From Chengkuizengella marina (GTDB lineage Bacteria; Bacillota; Bacilli; Paenibacillales; KCTC-33759), in the NCBI RefSeq assembly GCF_009910845.1, contig NZ_SIJB01000026.1, forward strand, positions 1-64,000: DNA of 64,000 nt. Direction: 5' to 3'. Below, one piece after another: positions 18,861 through 28,107 of the stretch. The position numbers and the translations under genes were made by a program. Position 1 is the first letter of the stretch, and the number at the start of each line of letters is the position of its first letter. Below the pieces are notes generated by a model. The model did not search any database. It was not told where the DNA came from and saw nothing but the letters and a program-made list of their open reading frames with translations.

Positions 18861-19553
18861 TCATTTATAATTTAATTTTATAAGTGCTTTGGAAGCAGCT
18901 TGTTGTTCTGCTTCTTTTTTTGATCGCCCTGTACCTTTACCTAAAGATGTGTCATTCATGCTAACTTCAGATACGAACAATCTTTCATGAGCAGGACCAC
19001 TTTCATCTATGATCTTATATTTTATTGCACCCATATTATGCTGTTGTGTAAATTCCTGAAGTTGTGTTTTGTAGTCTTTTAATTGCGGTTTACCTTCGCT
19101 TGATAACTTAGGGAAAATATACTTTTCTAAAAATGATTTCACTGCTTCTAATCCTTGATCAAGAAACAATGCTCCCATAAAGGATTCAAATAGATCTGCC
19201 AACAAAGCAGGTCTTGCTCTTCCACCCGTTAACTCTTCTCCTTTACCGAGAAATGCATATGCACCAAAATCTAAAGCTGATGCAAATTTTTCTAAAGATG
19301 GCTCACAAACAATTGAAGCTCTTAGTTTTGTTAACTCTCCCTCTGGTAATCGTCGATAGGTTTGAAATAAATATTCAGAGATCGTTAATTCAAGTACTGC
19401 ATCACCTAAAAATTCTAATCTTTCATTATCTTCGTATTTAGATAAGCGATGCTCATTCACATAGGATGAATGAGTAAATGCTTGCTTCAATAATTTTTGA
19501 TTTTTAAAAAAGATATCCAACTTTGTCTGTAATTGTTTCAAATCCTGATTCAT
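18861..19553 (-). CDS. rnc: Ribonuclease III
   Basis: RNase III cleaves double-stranded RNA and processes rRNA and scRNA precursors. The endonuclease domain carries the signature [14 protein letters not shown] near 42-55, followed by the second acidic site [14 protein letters not shown] near 115-128. The C-terminal dsRNA-binding domain (about 155-228) ends [17 protein letters not shown]. The start was placed at 19553 (MNQDLKQL), after AGGTGGTG; two GTG codons upstream fall inside that site. The product is then 230 residues. Neighbours fabF and smc are the standard Bacillales context. Confidence 0.95.
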   Translation of the reverse strand: MNQDLKQLQTKLDIFFKNQKLLKQAFTHSSYVNEHRLSKYEDNERLEFLGDAVLELTISEYLFQTYRRLPEGELTKLRASIVCEPSLEKFASALDFGAYAFLGKGEELTGGRARPALLADLFESFMGALFLDQGLEAVKSFLEKYIFPKLSSEGKPQLKDYKTQLQEFTQQHNMGAIKYKIIDESGPAHERLFVSEVSMNDTSLGKGTGRSKKEAEQQAASKALIKLNYK

Positions 19554-19639
19554 ATATTTCACCACCTAAACGATTAAAAGTAAAACTACATATAAGATTT
19601 AACTTTAGAGCTAATCTGTCCTAAATATTGCTACTTTTT

Positions 19640-20875
19640 TCATTCATATTTTTTCATAATAATACTAGCGTTATGTCCACCAAAACCAAATGAATTAGAT
19701 AGTGCCACTTCAACCTCAGATTTACGAGCTACATTTGCGGTATAATCCAGATCACACTCAGGATCTTGATCATCTAAATTTATAGTAGGTGGAATCATAC
19801 CGTGCTTTAAAGTCAATGCAGTAATAACTGCTTCTAGGCCTCCTGCTGCTCCTAATAAATGACCTGTCATTGATTTAGTGGAGCTTATAGCCAATTGATA
19901 CGCATGTTCTCCAAAGGTTTCTTTAATCGCATTTGTTTCTGAGATATCTCCAACTGGAGTGGAGGTCCCGTGGGCATTAATATAATCTATTTTATTTGGT
20001 TGAATATCAGCATCTTTCAGTGCATTTTTCATACATCTTTCTGCACCATCTGGATTAGGATCAGTGATATGATATGCATCTCCACTCATTCCATAACCGA
20101 TAATTTCACCATATATTTTTGCATTTCGCTTCACAGCATGATCATAAGACTCTAAAATCAAAACTCCAGCGCCCTCGCCCATGACAAAACCATCTCTACC
20201 AGTATCAAAAGGACGGCTTGCCTTTTCAGGCTCATCATTTCTTGTTGACATTGCACGTAATGCACAAAATCCAGCCACACCTGTTAATGTAATTGGAGCT
20301 TCTGCTCCACCACAAATCATGACGTCGGCATCCCCTCGTTGAATCAATTTAAAGGAATCACCAATAGAATGTGTCCCTGTAGCACAAGCTGTAACTGGAG
20401 TTGTATTAGGTCCCTTTGCACCCGTACGAATAGATATCTGACCTGATGCCATATTTGCAATCATCATAGGGATGAAAAATGGACTGACACGTTTTGGACC
20501 TTTATTTTGCAATATTGTATGTTGTTCTTCCCACGTTTGCAGTCCTCCAACACCTGAACCAACGATGACGCCTGTTCTTTCAGGATTCGTATCTTCTTTG
20601 ACATTTAAATTAGCATCTTCTAAAGCATGGGTAGCTGCTGCAATCGCTAATTGTACAAATCGATCCATTTTACGTGCTTCTTTTCTCTCCATATAATCTT
20701 CAGGATTAAAGTCTTTTATAGAAGCAGCAATTTTAGTACTCAAATCACTGACATCGATGGATTCGATGATAGAAACTCCAGATTTCCCCTCTAATAGATT
20801 GTTCCAAAATGATTCTAAATTAGAACCAAGGGAAGAAGTTACACCCAAACCTGTGATCACAACTCTTTGCTTCAT
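19640..20875 (-). CDS. fabF: Beta-ketoacyl-ACP synthase II
   Basis: Elongating condensing enzyme of type II fatty acid synthesis, joining malonyl-ACP to acyl-ACP. The Cys-His-His triad is visible: TACATGTHS with Cys164, [11 protein letters not shown] near 302 and [12 protein letters not shown] near 338. The length of 411 residues is normal. AGAGGTG is spaced 8 bases from the ATG at 20875; an upstream GTG lies within it. It has its own promoter at 21036-21064 and a leader with two palindromes, so it may be regulated apart from acpP. Confidence 0.97.
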   Translation of the reverse strand: MKQRVVITGLGVTSSLGSNLESFWNNLLEGKSGVSIIESIDVSDLSTKIAASIKDFNPEDYMERKEARKMDRFVQLAIAAATHALEDANLNVKEDTNPERTGVIVGSGVGGLQTWEEQHTILQNKGPKRVSPFFIPMMIANMASGQISIRTGAKGPNTTPVTACATGTHSIGDSFKLIQRGDADVMICGGAEAPITLTGVAGFCALRAMSTRNDEPEKASRPFDTGRDGFVMGEGAGVLILESYDHAVKRNAKIYGEIIGYGMSGDAYHITDPNPDGAERCMKNALKDADIQPNKIDYINAHGTSTPVGDISETNAIKETFGEHAYQLAISSTKSMTGHLLGAAGGLEAVITALTLKHGMIPPTINLDDQDPECDLDYTANVARKSEVEVALSNSFGFGGHNASIIMKKYE

Positions 20876-21237
20876 AAAATTCACACCTCTATATAAAACA
20901 TAGTAAGCTTCTCGTCAACAATGCAGTTGATTAACGGTAAGAGCTTCTTGTTAATGAAATATGTTACTAAATTAGTAGAAAATAAATGATTACTTAGACA
21001 TTCCTAAGTATATGTAATTTAATGCCATAAGGTTAATTATACCATATAAGTTACTTTGTCACAAACGTTAGTTCGCTATATACATTTATTACAAATATAA
21101 AATCATCTATTCATGACCTTTCACAGATCCCGATTAGTTTTTCCCTCATTCACATCATTTACAACTATAAAATGATAGATAATAGTCCCGTTAATGAACG
21201 GGACTTGAAGATTCTAATTAAATTATATAAGGTTCAA
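20876..21237 (-). other. Intergenic region between acpP and fabF with structured leader
   Basis: No ORF is credible. After the acpP stop there is a hairpin GTCCCGTT-AATG-AACGGGAC at 21185-21204, with a weak T tail. Downstream of the fabF promoter the leader has two palindromes: TACTTAG-ACATTC-CTAAGTA at 20991-21010 and TACTAA-A-TTAGTA at 20965-20977. The latter has FapR half-sites in the wrong order. Related sequences AGCTTCTCGTCAA and AGCTTCTTGTTAA occur at 20907 and 20942. Confidence 0.5.
21036..21064 (-). promoter_or_regulatory. SigA-type promoter of fabF
   Basis: TTGTGA (21059-21064) and a perfect TATAAT (21036-21041) with 17-base spacing and a TG extended -10 motif on the minus strand, about 155 bases upstream of fabF. 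Confidence 0.7.
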
Positions 21238-21471
21238 TTATTTATGTGATTCTATGTAATTCACAACTTCACCTACGGTATTAATTTTTTCAGCATCTTC
21301 ATCAGAAATTTCCATTTCAAACTCATCTTCTAATTCCATGATTAACTCAACTACATCTAAAGAATCTGCACCTAAATCATCTTTAAAAGATGCTTCGGGA
21401 GTAACTTCAGCTTCATCAACACCAAGACGATCAACAATAATTTTCTTAATGCGATCCATTAATTCTGACAT
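21238..21471 (-). CDS. acpP: Acyl carrier protein
   Basis: A small acidic carrier of fatty acyl intermediates. The phosphopantetheine attachment serine is Ser37 in [12 protein letters not shown]. The length of 77 residues and the strongly acidic composition are typical. AGGAGGTG precedes the ATG at a good distance. It lies downstream of fabG, in the usual order fabD-fabG-acpP, and is followed by a hairpin that may partly separate it from fabF. Confidence 0.98.
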   Translation of the reverse strand: MSELMDRIKKIIVDRLGVDEAEVTPEASFKDDLGADSLDVVELIMELEDEFEMEISDEDAEKINTVGEVVNYIESHK

Positions 21472-21533
21472 TCAGTTCACCTCCTCCATGGTATTATACT
21501 TAAAATCAACTAAAATTTCCATATGCTTTTTAT

Positions 21534-22274
21534 TTACATATACATTCCACCATCTACATGTAATGTTTGACCAGTAATATAAGAAGATTCATCACTAGCT
21601 AGGAATTTTACTGCATTTGCAATTTCAGCAGGTTGTCCCATTCTTGCTAGTGGAACCTGACTTAATATCCCTTCTTCCAAATCTCCTTTTAAATGATCTG
21701 TCATATCTGTTTCAATAAACCCAGGTGCGACTGCATTTACAGTAATTCCACGTGGAGCCAATTCCCTAGCAGCTGATTTAGTTAAACCGATAACACCCGC
21801 TTTTGCAGCAACATAATTAGCTTGCCCTGCATTCCCTAATACCCCTACAACGGAAGAAATATTAATAATTCTACCTGAACGCTGTTTCATCATAGGTCTT
21901 GATACCGCTTTGATACAGTTGAAGACACCCTTTAAATTGATATCAATGACTTGATCAAATTCATCTTCTTTCATACGCATTAACAAATTATCCCTTGTTA
22001 TGCCAGCATTATTCACCAAAATATCAATCTTACCAAATGTTTCTATCGTTTTTTTGAACATATCACTAACTTCAGAAACCTGAGAAACATTCGCTTTAAT
22101 TTTAATCGCTTTTTGCCCGAAATCTTCTATAGTGTCTACAACTTCAGCAGCTGCTTTTTCATTTCCTGCAAAATTGACAACGATATCTGCACCTGCTTCT
22201 GCTAGAGATAAGGCAATGGCTTTCCCAATACCACGAGAAGCCCCTGTTACTAAAGCAACTTTCCCCTTAAGCAT
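21534..22274 (-). CDS. fabG: 3-oxoacyl-ACP reductase
   Basis: NADPH-dependent short-chain dehydrogenase that reduces beta-ketoacyl-ACP. TGASRGIG at 10-17 binds the cofactor, NNAG is near 88-91, and the catalytic residues are Ser140/141, Tyr154 and Lys158 in YVAAK. The C-terminus [13 protein letters not shown] is diagnostic. The length of 246 residues is normal. The start overlaps the fabD stop by 8 bases, indicating coupled translation. Confidence 0.97.
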   Translation of the reverse strand: MLKGKVALVTGASRGIGKAIALSLAEAGADIVVNFAGNEKAAAEVVDTIEDFGQKAIKIKANVSQVSEVSDMFKKTIETFGKIDILVNNAGITRDNLLMRMKEDEFDQVIDINLKGVFNCIKAVSRPMMKQRSGRIINISSVVGVLGNAGQANYVAAKAGVIGLTKSAARELAPRGITVNAVAPGFIETDMTDHLKGDLEEGILSQVPLARMGQPAEIANAVKFLASDESSYITGQTLHVDGGMYM

Positions 22275-23208
22275 GTAATCCCTCCATTTTAAAATCTTCT
22301 AATGATTTCATGTTATTAATAGAAATCACTTTCACTTTACGATTAATCTTCTTAATTAATCCTGCTAGTACTTTTCCAGAACCAATCTCAAAGAACGTAT
22401 CAACCCCTTGTTCTAGTAGGTAATTAATACTGTCTTCCCAAAGTACTGGAGAATATACTTGATCAACTAATAACTTTTGGATTTCTGTTGGATGTGTTAC
22501 CGTTTTCGCCGTTACATTTGCTACAACAGGCACTTTTGGACTATTCAGGGTGATTTGACTCAATTCCACTGAAAGCTTATCAGCTGCGTCCTTCATAAGA
22601 GAAGAATGAAAAGGTCCACTTACTTCCAACGGTAACAATCTTTTAGCTCCTGCTTCTTTCCCTTTGTCAATAATCTCTTGAACACCTTCTGTTGTACCAG
22701 AGATAACAATTTGTCCAGGACAATTAATATTTGCCATTTCAACTAATCCTACATTTTCACTAACTTCTTTACATAATTTCTCTAACTGCTCTCTCCCTAA
22801 ACCAAGAACTGCTGCCATCGTTCCTTTACCTTCAGGTACTGCTTGATCCATAAACTCACCACGTAAGCGTACAATTTTTACGGCATCTTCAAAGCTCATT
22901 ACCTCTGTAGCAACTAAAGCGGTATATTCTCCTAAACTATGTCCTGCTACAAAATCAGGATGGACTCCCACCTCTTTAAAAACTTCATACAATGCCATAC
23001 TTGTCGTAAGCAAAGCTGGTTGGGTATTATAAGTAAGTCTTAATTTTTCATCAGGACCTTCAAATATTAAATCTGTCAGTTTAAAATCTAATATTTCATC
23101 TGCTTTATCATAAATTTGCCTAGCGCCCTCATGTTGTTCATAAGCATCTAACCCCATTCCAACAGTTTGGGCACCTTGTCCTGGAAAAACAAATGCAATT
23201 TTTCCCAT
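22267..23208 (-). CDS. fabD: Malonyl-CoA-ACP transacylase
   Basis: FabD transfers malonyl groups from CoA to [12 protein letters not shown] at 7-15 forms the oxyanion region, the nucleophile is Ser91 in GHSLGEYTA, and the catalytic His is in GPFHSSLM near 198-205. The length of 313 residues is normal. It lies between fabH and fabG with short gaps, in the fapR-plsX-fabH-fabD-fabG-acpP transcription unit. Confidence 0.97.
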   Translation of the reverse strand: MGKIAFVFPGQGAQTVGMGLDAYEQHEGARQIYDKADEILDFKLTDLIFEGPDEKLRLTYNTQPALLTTSMALYEVFKEVGVHPDFVAGHSLGEYTALVATEVMSFEDAVKIVRLRGEFMDQAVPEGKGTMAAVLGLGREQLEKLCKEVSENVGLVEMANINCPGQIVISGTTEGVQEIIDKGKEAGAKRLLPLEVSGPFHSSLMKDAADKLSVELSQITLNSPKVPVVANVTAKTVTHPTEIQKLLVDQVYSPVLWEDSINYLLEQGVDTFFEIGSGKVLAGLIKKINRKVKVISINNMKSLEDFKMEGLHA

Positions 23209-23275
23209 TTAATCAACTCCTAAAAATATGGTGTTAAAAAGATCCGTTTTCACCGAGAAAGGGGGGTTTTTCTTC

Positions 23276-24256
23276 TTACCAAATAATTACGGAAGCACCC
23301 CATGTTAATCCACCACCAAAACCAACAAGTACAATACAGTCACCTTCGCTTATTCTTCCTTGCTCATTAGCTTCAGCTAAGGCAATAGGTATGGAAGCAG
23401 CGGATACATTACCATAATTTTGTAAATTAACAACACATTTTTCCTCAGACAATTCCAATCGATCCAAAGCCGCTTGTATGATACGGATATTGGCTTGATG
23501 AGGAACTAATAAGTCAATGTCCGATTTATTTAAATCTGCTTTTTTCAAAGCTTCTTCAGCTGCTGAACCCATAATTCGAACTGCAAATTTAAAAACTTCC
23601 CTTCCTTCCATCGAAATGTAATGTAATTTATTTTCAATTGTTTGTATAGAAGATGGATATCTCGAGCCCCCTCCTTCAACTTTTAGCAAATCGCCACCTG
23701 AGCCATCAGCTCCTAGCTCAAAAGAACGAAAGCCTCTATCATTGGCAACAGGTCCAAGTACAACAGCTCCTGCTCCATCTCCAAATAAAACACAGGTATT
23801 ACGATCTGTATAGTCTGTTAATGTTGACAAACTTTCTGCACCTACTACTAAAATATGTTTATATGTACCATTCGCAATAAAATTAGACGCATTCGCTAAG
23901 CCATAAATAAATCCTGAACAGGCAGCAGATAAATCATAAGCCGCTGCCTTTTTGGCCCCTAATTTATCTTGTAATATACAAGCAGTAGAGGGAAAAATCA
24001 TGTCAGGTGTCACTGTTGTAACAACGATAAGATCAAGATCCTCAGCATTTATTCCTGCATTTTTCAAAGCTTCTTCAGCTGCTTTTAATGCAAGGTCTGA
24101 AGTTGCTTGGTTTTCAGATTTTATTCTTCTTTCCTCAATTCCAGTACGTGTTTTAATCCACTCATCATTCGTTTCAACTATATTCTCTAAATCTTTGTTT
24201 GTTAATATTTTTTCAGGAACATACTTTCCAGTTCCAATAATTCCAACTGAAATCAT
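23276..24256 (-). CDS. fabH: Beta-ketoacyl-ACP synthase III
   Basis: The initiating condensing enzyme, joining an acyl-CoA primer to malonyl-ACP; in Bacillales it prefers branched primers, giving iso and anteiso fatty acids. The active-site triad is visible: Cys113 in AACSGF, His in VPHQAN near 250, and Asn in NYGNVSAASIP near 281. The length of 326 residues is normal. The ATG overlaps the plsX stop by four bases. Having fabH in the plsX-fapR cluster, rather than with fabF as in B. subtilis, is the Paenibacillaceae arrangement. Confidence 0.96.
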   Translation of the reverse strand: MISVGIIGTGKYVPEKILTNKDLENIVETNDEWIKTRTGIEERRIKSENQATSDLALKAAEEALKNAGINAEDLDLIVVTTVTPDMIFPSTACILQDKLGAKKAAAYDLSAACSGFIYGLANASNFIANGTYKHILVVGAESLSTLTDYTDRNTCVLFGDGAGAVVLGPVANDRGFRSFELGADGSGGDLLKVEGGGSRYPSSIQTIENKLHYISMEGREVFKFAVRIMGSAAEEALKKADLNKSDIDLLVPHQANIRIIQAALDRLELSEEKCVVNLQNYGNVSAASIPIALAEANEQGRISEGDCIVLVGFGGGLTWGASVIIW

Positions 24257-25251
24257 CTATTATTACCCTCATTTCTAATTTCAGAGGCAATTGAATCCAC
24301 TAGCTTTTTTTCAATAGCATTTCTAGCTTGACCGATAGCATTTTTTACTGCATTTGCATCTGAGGAACCATGGCTTTTAATACATACACCATTTACTCCT
24401 AATAAGGGTGCACCACCATAAGTGGTATAATCCATCTTCTTTTTAAAAGCACTCAAACTGGATTTTAAAATAGCTGCAGCTGCTTTTCGCAGTAAGTTTT
24501 TCGTTAATTCAACTTTCAAAACAGAAAAAACATTACTCGCTGTACCTTCCATCGCTTTTAATAATATGTTACCTACAAATCCATCACATACAAGTACATC
24601 ACAGTTTCGATTCAATACATCTCTTGCTTCTACATTCCCTATAAAATTAATGGGAAGTTGCTCAAGCAGTGGATAAACCTCTTTTGTAATCTCACTCCCC
24701 TTTCCCTTCTCGGTGCCTACATTAAGCAGTCCAACTCTTGGAGAGTCCATACCATGAATTTTTGTTCTGTATATATTTCCCATTATTGCATATTGTACTA
24801 AATGCTCTGCTGAAGCATCCATATTGGCTCCCAAATCTAAAGCAAGCAAACCAACATTGTCCATCGTAGGTAACATAGGAGCTAAAGCAGGTCTTTCAAC
24901 ACCGGGAATACGACCCATAACCAACAATCCAGTTGCCATTAATGCCCCTGTATTTCCTGAAGAAATCATCGCGTCAGCACTTCTATCCTTTACCATTTTC
25001 CCTGCTAATACCATAGATGAGTTTTTTTTACGACGTACTGCTCTGACAGGCTCTTCATCCCCTGAAATCATCTCATCAGTGTGATTAACTGTAATATTGG
25101 GAAAAGTCGTATCGAGTAATGGATCAATTTGTTTAGAATCACCCACTAAAATAATTTCAATATCTTTCCATTGTTTAGTGGCTAACATCGCGCCCCTTAC
25201 ATTTACCTCAGGTGCATGATCTCCACCCATCGCATCAATCGCGATTTTCAT
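24253..25251 (-). CDS. plsX: Phosphate acyltransferase PlsX
   Basis: PlsX converts acyl-ACP to acyl-phosphate for PlsY, linking fatty acid and phospholipid synthesis at the membrane. The N-terminus MKIAIDAMGGDHAPE and the blocks GNTGALMATGLL near 96-107 and LLGVNGVCIKSHGSSD near 286-301 are characteristic. The start at 25251 is chosen because GAGGGGAG lies 9-16 bases upstream; the ATG at 25269 overlaps that site. The product is 332 residues. It follows fapR directly and should be repressed by it. Confidence 0.96.
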   Translation of the reverse strand: MKIAIDAMGGDHAPEVNVRGAMLATKQWKDIEIILVGDSKQIDPLLDTTFPNITVNHTDEMISGDEEPVRAVRRKKNSSMVLAGKMVKDRSADAMISSGNTGALMATGLLVMGRIPGVERPALAPMLPTMDNVGLLALDLGANMDASAEHLVQYAIMGNIYRTKIHGMDSPRVGLLNVGTEKGKGSEITKEVYPLLEQLPINFIGNVEARDVLNRNCDVLVCDGFVGNILLKAMEGTASNVFSVLKVELTKNLLRKAAAAILKSSLSAFKKKMDYTTYGGAPLLGVNGVCIKSHGSSDANAVKNAIGQARNAIEKKLVDSIASEIRNEGNNR

Positions 25252-25272
25252 CGGAGTCACTCCCCTCATTAA

Positions 25273-25848
25273 TTATTTTTTATGATCTGAACGAAAGATG
25301 ACAAAATTTCCTTCAAAAACAAGCTCATTGCCTACATAAGTAAACACATCTACGTTTACTTTGTCTCGATTCAACGAATCATTCCGTACATAAGCTTTAG
25401 CAATACATTTTTCTCCTAATTTCACTGATCGTACAAATCGAATATCCGCTGACGCCGTTAATGCTACCTCATCATCTATAACTGCAATCGCTAATGAATT
25501 ACCTTGTGAAAATATATGATGACCTCGAGCTATTTTTGTTTTGGCAAAAACATGTTCTTCATTGATTTCAAAAATGGAGATTGCGCTTTTATCTAACTGT
25601 AAATCAACTACTTCCCCAATGACTTCATCAATTTGAAGTGAAACCACTTTATCATACGATTTTTCTGCCATTAATTTTATTCTTTCTCGCAGCTCAGGAA
25701 TACCAAGCTCCATCCGATCTAACCTTATTGTTTGGATACTAACATTAAATTTCTTTGTAAGTTGTTCGTCGGTTATAAATGGATTATGTTCAATTTCATT
25801 TGCTAATTCCAATAACCGCTTCTGTTTTGGAATCCGTCCGATTCTCAT
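25273..25848 (-). CDS. fapR: Fatty acid and phospholipid synthesis repressor FapR
   Basis: FapR represses lipid-synthesis genes and is released by malonyl-CoA. The N-terminal HTH (ITDEQLTKKFNVSIQTIRLDR, split: DEQLTKKF, SIQTIRLDR) is followed by RERIKLMAEKSYD. The C-terminal hot-dog domain (about 70-190) contains ARGHHIFSQGNSLA and ALTASADIRF, which contact malonyl-CoA in the family. The ATG at 25848 is preceded by GGTGGTG at short spacing; TTG at 25857 or GTG at 25854 are alternatives. A FapR-type box immediately upstream suggests autoregulation. Confidence 0.95.
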   Translation of the reverse strand: MRIGRIPKQKRLLELANEIEHNPFITDEQLTKKFNVSIQTIRLDRMELGIPELRERIKLMAEKSYDKVVSLQIDEVIGEVVDLQLDKSAISIFEINEEHVFAKTKIARGHHIFSQGNSLAIAVIDDEVALTASADIRFVRSVKLGEKCIAKAYVRNDSLNRDKVNVDVFTYVGNELVFEGNFVIFRSDHKK

Positions 25849-25860
25849 CACCACCAAAAA

Positions 25861-25877
25861 TTATTACCTGATACTAA
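25861..25877 (-). promoter_or_regulatory. FapR operator upstream of fapR-plsX-fab genes
   Basis: The 17-base sequence TTATTACCTGATACTAA differs at one position from the palindromic FapR box TTAGTACCTRRTACTAA as I recall it. It lies 12 bases upstream of the fapR ATG and just downstream of a TATACT -10-like sequence, the position expected for repression. Confidence 0.75.
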
Positions 25878-25910
25878 AAGTAGTATATATAAATTTATCA
25901 CAAAAGTGAA

Positions 25911-25946
25911 GAAAAAAATAGTACTTCAACGTAATGAAGTACTATT
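25911..25946 (-). terminator. Intrinsic terminator after rpmF
   Basis: A 12-pair stem AATAGTACTTCA / TGAAGTACTATT with a six-base loop is followed by a T run on the minus strand. It separates ylbN-rpmF from fapR. Confidence 0.85.
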
Positions 25947-25962
25947 TTTTATAAAAATAAAA

Positions 25963-26136
25963 TTATTTTGCTGCAATTTCTCTTCCTTTATACGTTCCAC
26001 ATGTTTTACATACGTGATGAGAAAGTTTTAACTCCCCACACTGTTCACATTTCACCATACCTGGAACTTCTAATTTAAAATGAGTACGGCGCTTATCGCG
26101 ACGAGTTTTAGATGTTCTCCTTTGAGGTACTGCCAT
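25963..26136 (-). CDS. rpmF: 50S ribosomal protein L32
   Basis: L32 of the large subunit, 57 residues, starting [17 protein letters not shown]. Two CxxC pairs (CEQC near 31-34 and CKTC near 44-47) indicate the zinc-binding form. The start at 26136 is set by GGAGGTGG upstream; the longer frame to 26169 overlaps ylbN and is not needed. The ylbN-rpmF pairing is conserved across bacteria. Confidence 0.97.
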   Translation of the reverse strand: MAVPQRRTSKTRRDKRRTHFKLEVPGMVKCEQCGELKLSHHVCKTCGTYKGREIAAK

Positions 26137-26168
26137 GATTCTCCACCTCCTTAATTCGATGTCATTCA

Positions 26169-26681
26169 TTATTCGACATAAAAGTCTTTTAATTTAGCTA
26201 AACGAGGATCAATTTGATCCTGTTTACAAGTACAGGATGATTCATTTTTATTAATCCCGCATGTAGGGCACAACCCTTCGCACGTTTCCTCACAGATCGG
26301 TGCATATGGAAGCTCCAATAAAAATGATTCTCTAATGTAAGGTTCAATATCAACCTCATCAGATGTAACTAGCTGAATACTTTCCTCAGGATCAGATTTT
26401 GCAATTTCTGAATTTTGTGTTAAAGCCTCTTGTATGTTAATTTGAAGTGTTTTATTATATTCTTTTAAACATCTGGAACAAACATAACGAATTTGACCAT
26501 TACATATTCCCCATACTCGAGCCACTTCAAAATCCATTTTCACTTGTAAATCCACCTCTAAAGGTGTAATATCCAAAATTTCTTTGTGATTTGAAATTAG
26601 ATCCGCAACAGACAAAGATTGTTGTATGACTATTGGATCTTTTTTTGTAACTAGATCACGTAAATTAATCATTATTGACAT
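26169..26681 (-). CDS. ylbN: YceD/YlbN family protein (DUF177)
   Basis: A DUF177 protein encoded upstream of rpmF in most bacteria, implicated in 23S rRNA or L32 handling. The C-terminal half contains the typical cysteine cluster [13 protein letters not shown] (about 137-149) plus an earlier CSRCLKEY near 90. The start was placed at 26681, 6 bases after GAGGTGG; the product has 170 residues. It shares a transcript with rpmF, with only 32 bases between the stop of ylbN and the rpmF start. Confidence 0.9.
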   Translation of the reverse strand: MSIMINLRDLVTKKDPIVIQQSLSVADLISNHKEILDITPLEVDLQVKMDFEVARVWGICNGQIRYVCSRCLKEYNKTLQINIQEALTQNSEIAKSDPEESIQLVTSDEVDIEPYIRESFLLELPYAPICEETCEGLCPTCGINKNESSCTCKQDQIDPRLAKLKDFYVE

Positions 26682-26768
26682 AAAGAACCACCTCAAACAG
26701 ACAAAGTTTATTATAGCGATTTATTTTGTGTTTTGTCAACAATATTTCCTCCATGTTATATTAAAAGT

Positions 26769-26822
26769 ACCCTAAAAAGTGATGAAATATCTAAGAACAT
26801 AATTAAACATGCTTTTTAGGAC
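26769..26822 (+). repeat. Short inverted-repeat element, possible family member D
   Basis: A 54-base unit with left end ACCCTAAAAAGTGATGA and right end CATGCTTTTTAGGA; nine bases pair perfectly (CCTAAAAAG / CTTTTTAGG). It resembles copies A1 and B1 in length and left-end sequence but lacks the CGGGG right end. It lies in the divergent region between ylbN and tmcAL. Membership in the family is tentative. Confidence 0.4.
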
Positions 26823-26854
26823 TATAAGTTCCTATAAATTGAAGGTGGGAGTAT

Positions 26855-28096
26855 ATGACAACCGTTGGCATTATAGTTGAATACAATCCATTACATAATG
26901 GACACGAATATCACTTTGAACAATCTAAAAAAATATCTAACGCAGATGCTGTAATTGCAGTAATGAGTGGAAATTTCCTGCAACGAGGTGAGCCTTCGAT
27001 AGTAAACAAATGGGCTCGTACAGAAATGGCTTTACATATGGGGGCTGATTTAGTCATTGAACTTCCTGTTATTTATTCTTCCCAACCTGCTGAATGGTTT
27101 GCATTCGGTGCAATTTCCGCCTTGGATGCGACAGGGATCGTAGATCATTTATGTTTTGGCAGTGAAAGTGGTGAGTTGGAAATATTACAGACATTAGCCA
27201 AAAAATTAAAGGAAGAACCCGTTAGATTTGGAGTAGAAGTAAAACAGCAATTAAAAAAAGGAATAAATTATCCAGCCGCATATACTTCAGCCATTCAAAA
27301 AATATTACCTTTTGAAAAATCTGAACATATGGACTTATCTCAGCCTAATAACACTTTAGGTTTACATTACCTAATTGCAATTGAACGCTTAAATAGTAGT
27401 ATCCAACCTCTAACTATAACAAGACAGAAAGCAGGTTATCATCAACAAGAGGTGACTGACCAACGAATTGCTAGTGCTACGGCTATTCGCAAACTCATTT
27501 TTGAAAAACAAAATCAATCTTACTTTTCTCAATATATGCCAAATTATACTTATGAGGTGCTGCAACGTGAATTTCAATCTGGTCGCGGACCTATCGATTG
27601 GGAGTGTTTAAAGGATCAATTATTATATAAATTACTAAGTATTACACCAACTGAATGTTCACATTATTTTGAAGTCACAGAAGGATTAGAAAACAGACTC
27701 AAACAAACATTGCCTGAACTACATTCTGATTCATCTTTTTCAGTTACAAAATTATTAGATTTATTAAAAACAAAACGATATACAAGAACAAAGCTGCAAC
27801 GCACATTGCTTCGCATATTACTCAATCATTACAAAACTGATATCACAATCGATAAATTGAAAAAAGGCACCCCTTATTTAAGGGTACTAGGATTTTCAGA
27901 TAAAGGACAACATTTGTTAAAGAAAATGAAGAAAACCTCAAAAGTACCCATTATAACAAAAGTAAATAAAAATCATACATCACTTTTAGAGATGGACATA
28001 CGTGCAACCTCCATATATTCACTTTCTTATCAAAATCCATCTGCTAAAGAGATGTTCCAGGATTACTATCAACCGCCACTCATTTTGAAGCAATGA
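26855..28096 (+). CDS. tmcAL: tRNA(Met) cytidine acetate ligase TmcAL (YlbM)
   Basis: TmcAL forms N4-acetylcytidine at the wobble position of elongator tRNA-Met using acetate and ATP. The nucleotidyltransferase motif YNPLHNGHEYH at 10-20 is the HxGH signature, and SGNFLQRGEPSIVNKWARTEMAL near 39-61 is characteristic. The length of 413 residues is normal. GGTGGGAG lies before the ATG. It diverges from ylbN and converges with sepM. Confidence 0.95.
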   Translation: MTTVGIIVEYNPLHNGHEYHFEQSKKISNADAVIAVMSGNFLQRGEPSIVNKWARTEMALHMGADLVIELPVIYSSQPAEWFAFGAISALDATGIVDHLCFGSESGELEILQTLAKKLKEEPVRFGVEVKQQLKKGINYPAAYTSAIQKILPFEKSEHMDLSQPNNTLGLHYLIAIERLNSSIQPLTITRQKAGYHQQEVTDQRIASATAIRKLIFEKQNQSYFSQYMPNYTYEVLQREFQSGRGPIDWECLKDQLLYKLLSITPTECSHYFEVTEGLENRLKQTLPELHSDSSFSVTKLLDLLKTKRYTRTKLQRTLLRILLNHYKTDITIDKLKKGTPYLRVLGFSDKGQHLLKKMKKTSKVPIITKVNKNHTSLLEMDIRATSIYSLSYQNPSAKEMFQDYYQPPLILKQ

Positions 28097-28107
28097 ATGA
28101 CTACCCT

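Noticed and set aside
20965-20977. TACTAAATTAGTA as a FapR operator for fabF
   Set aside because: The half-sites are in the reverse order and spacing of the FapR box TTAGTA-N5-TACTAA.
25895-25912. CACAAAAGTGAAG near the fapR promoter as another repeat end
   Set aside because: Only about 12 bases match, no right end is found, and the sequence forms part of the AT-rich promoter and terminator region.
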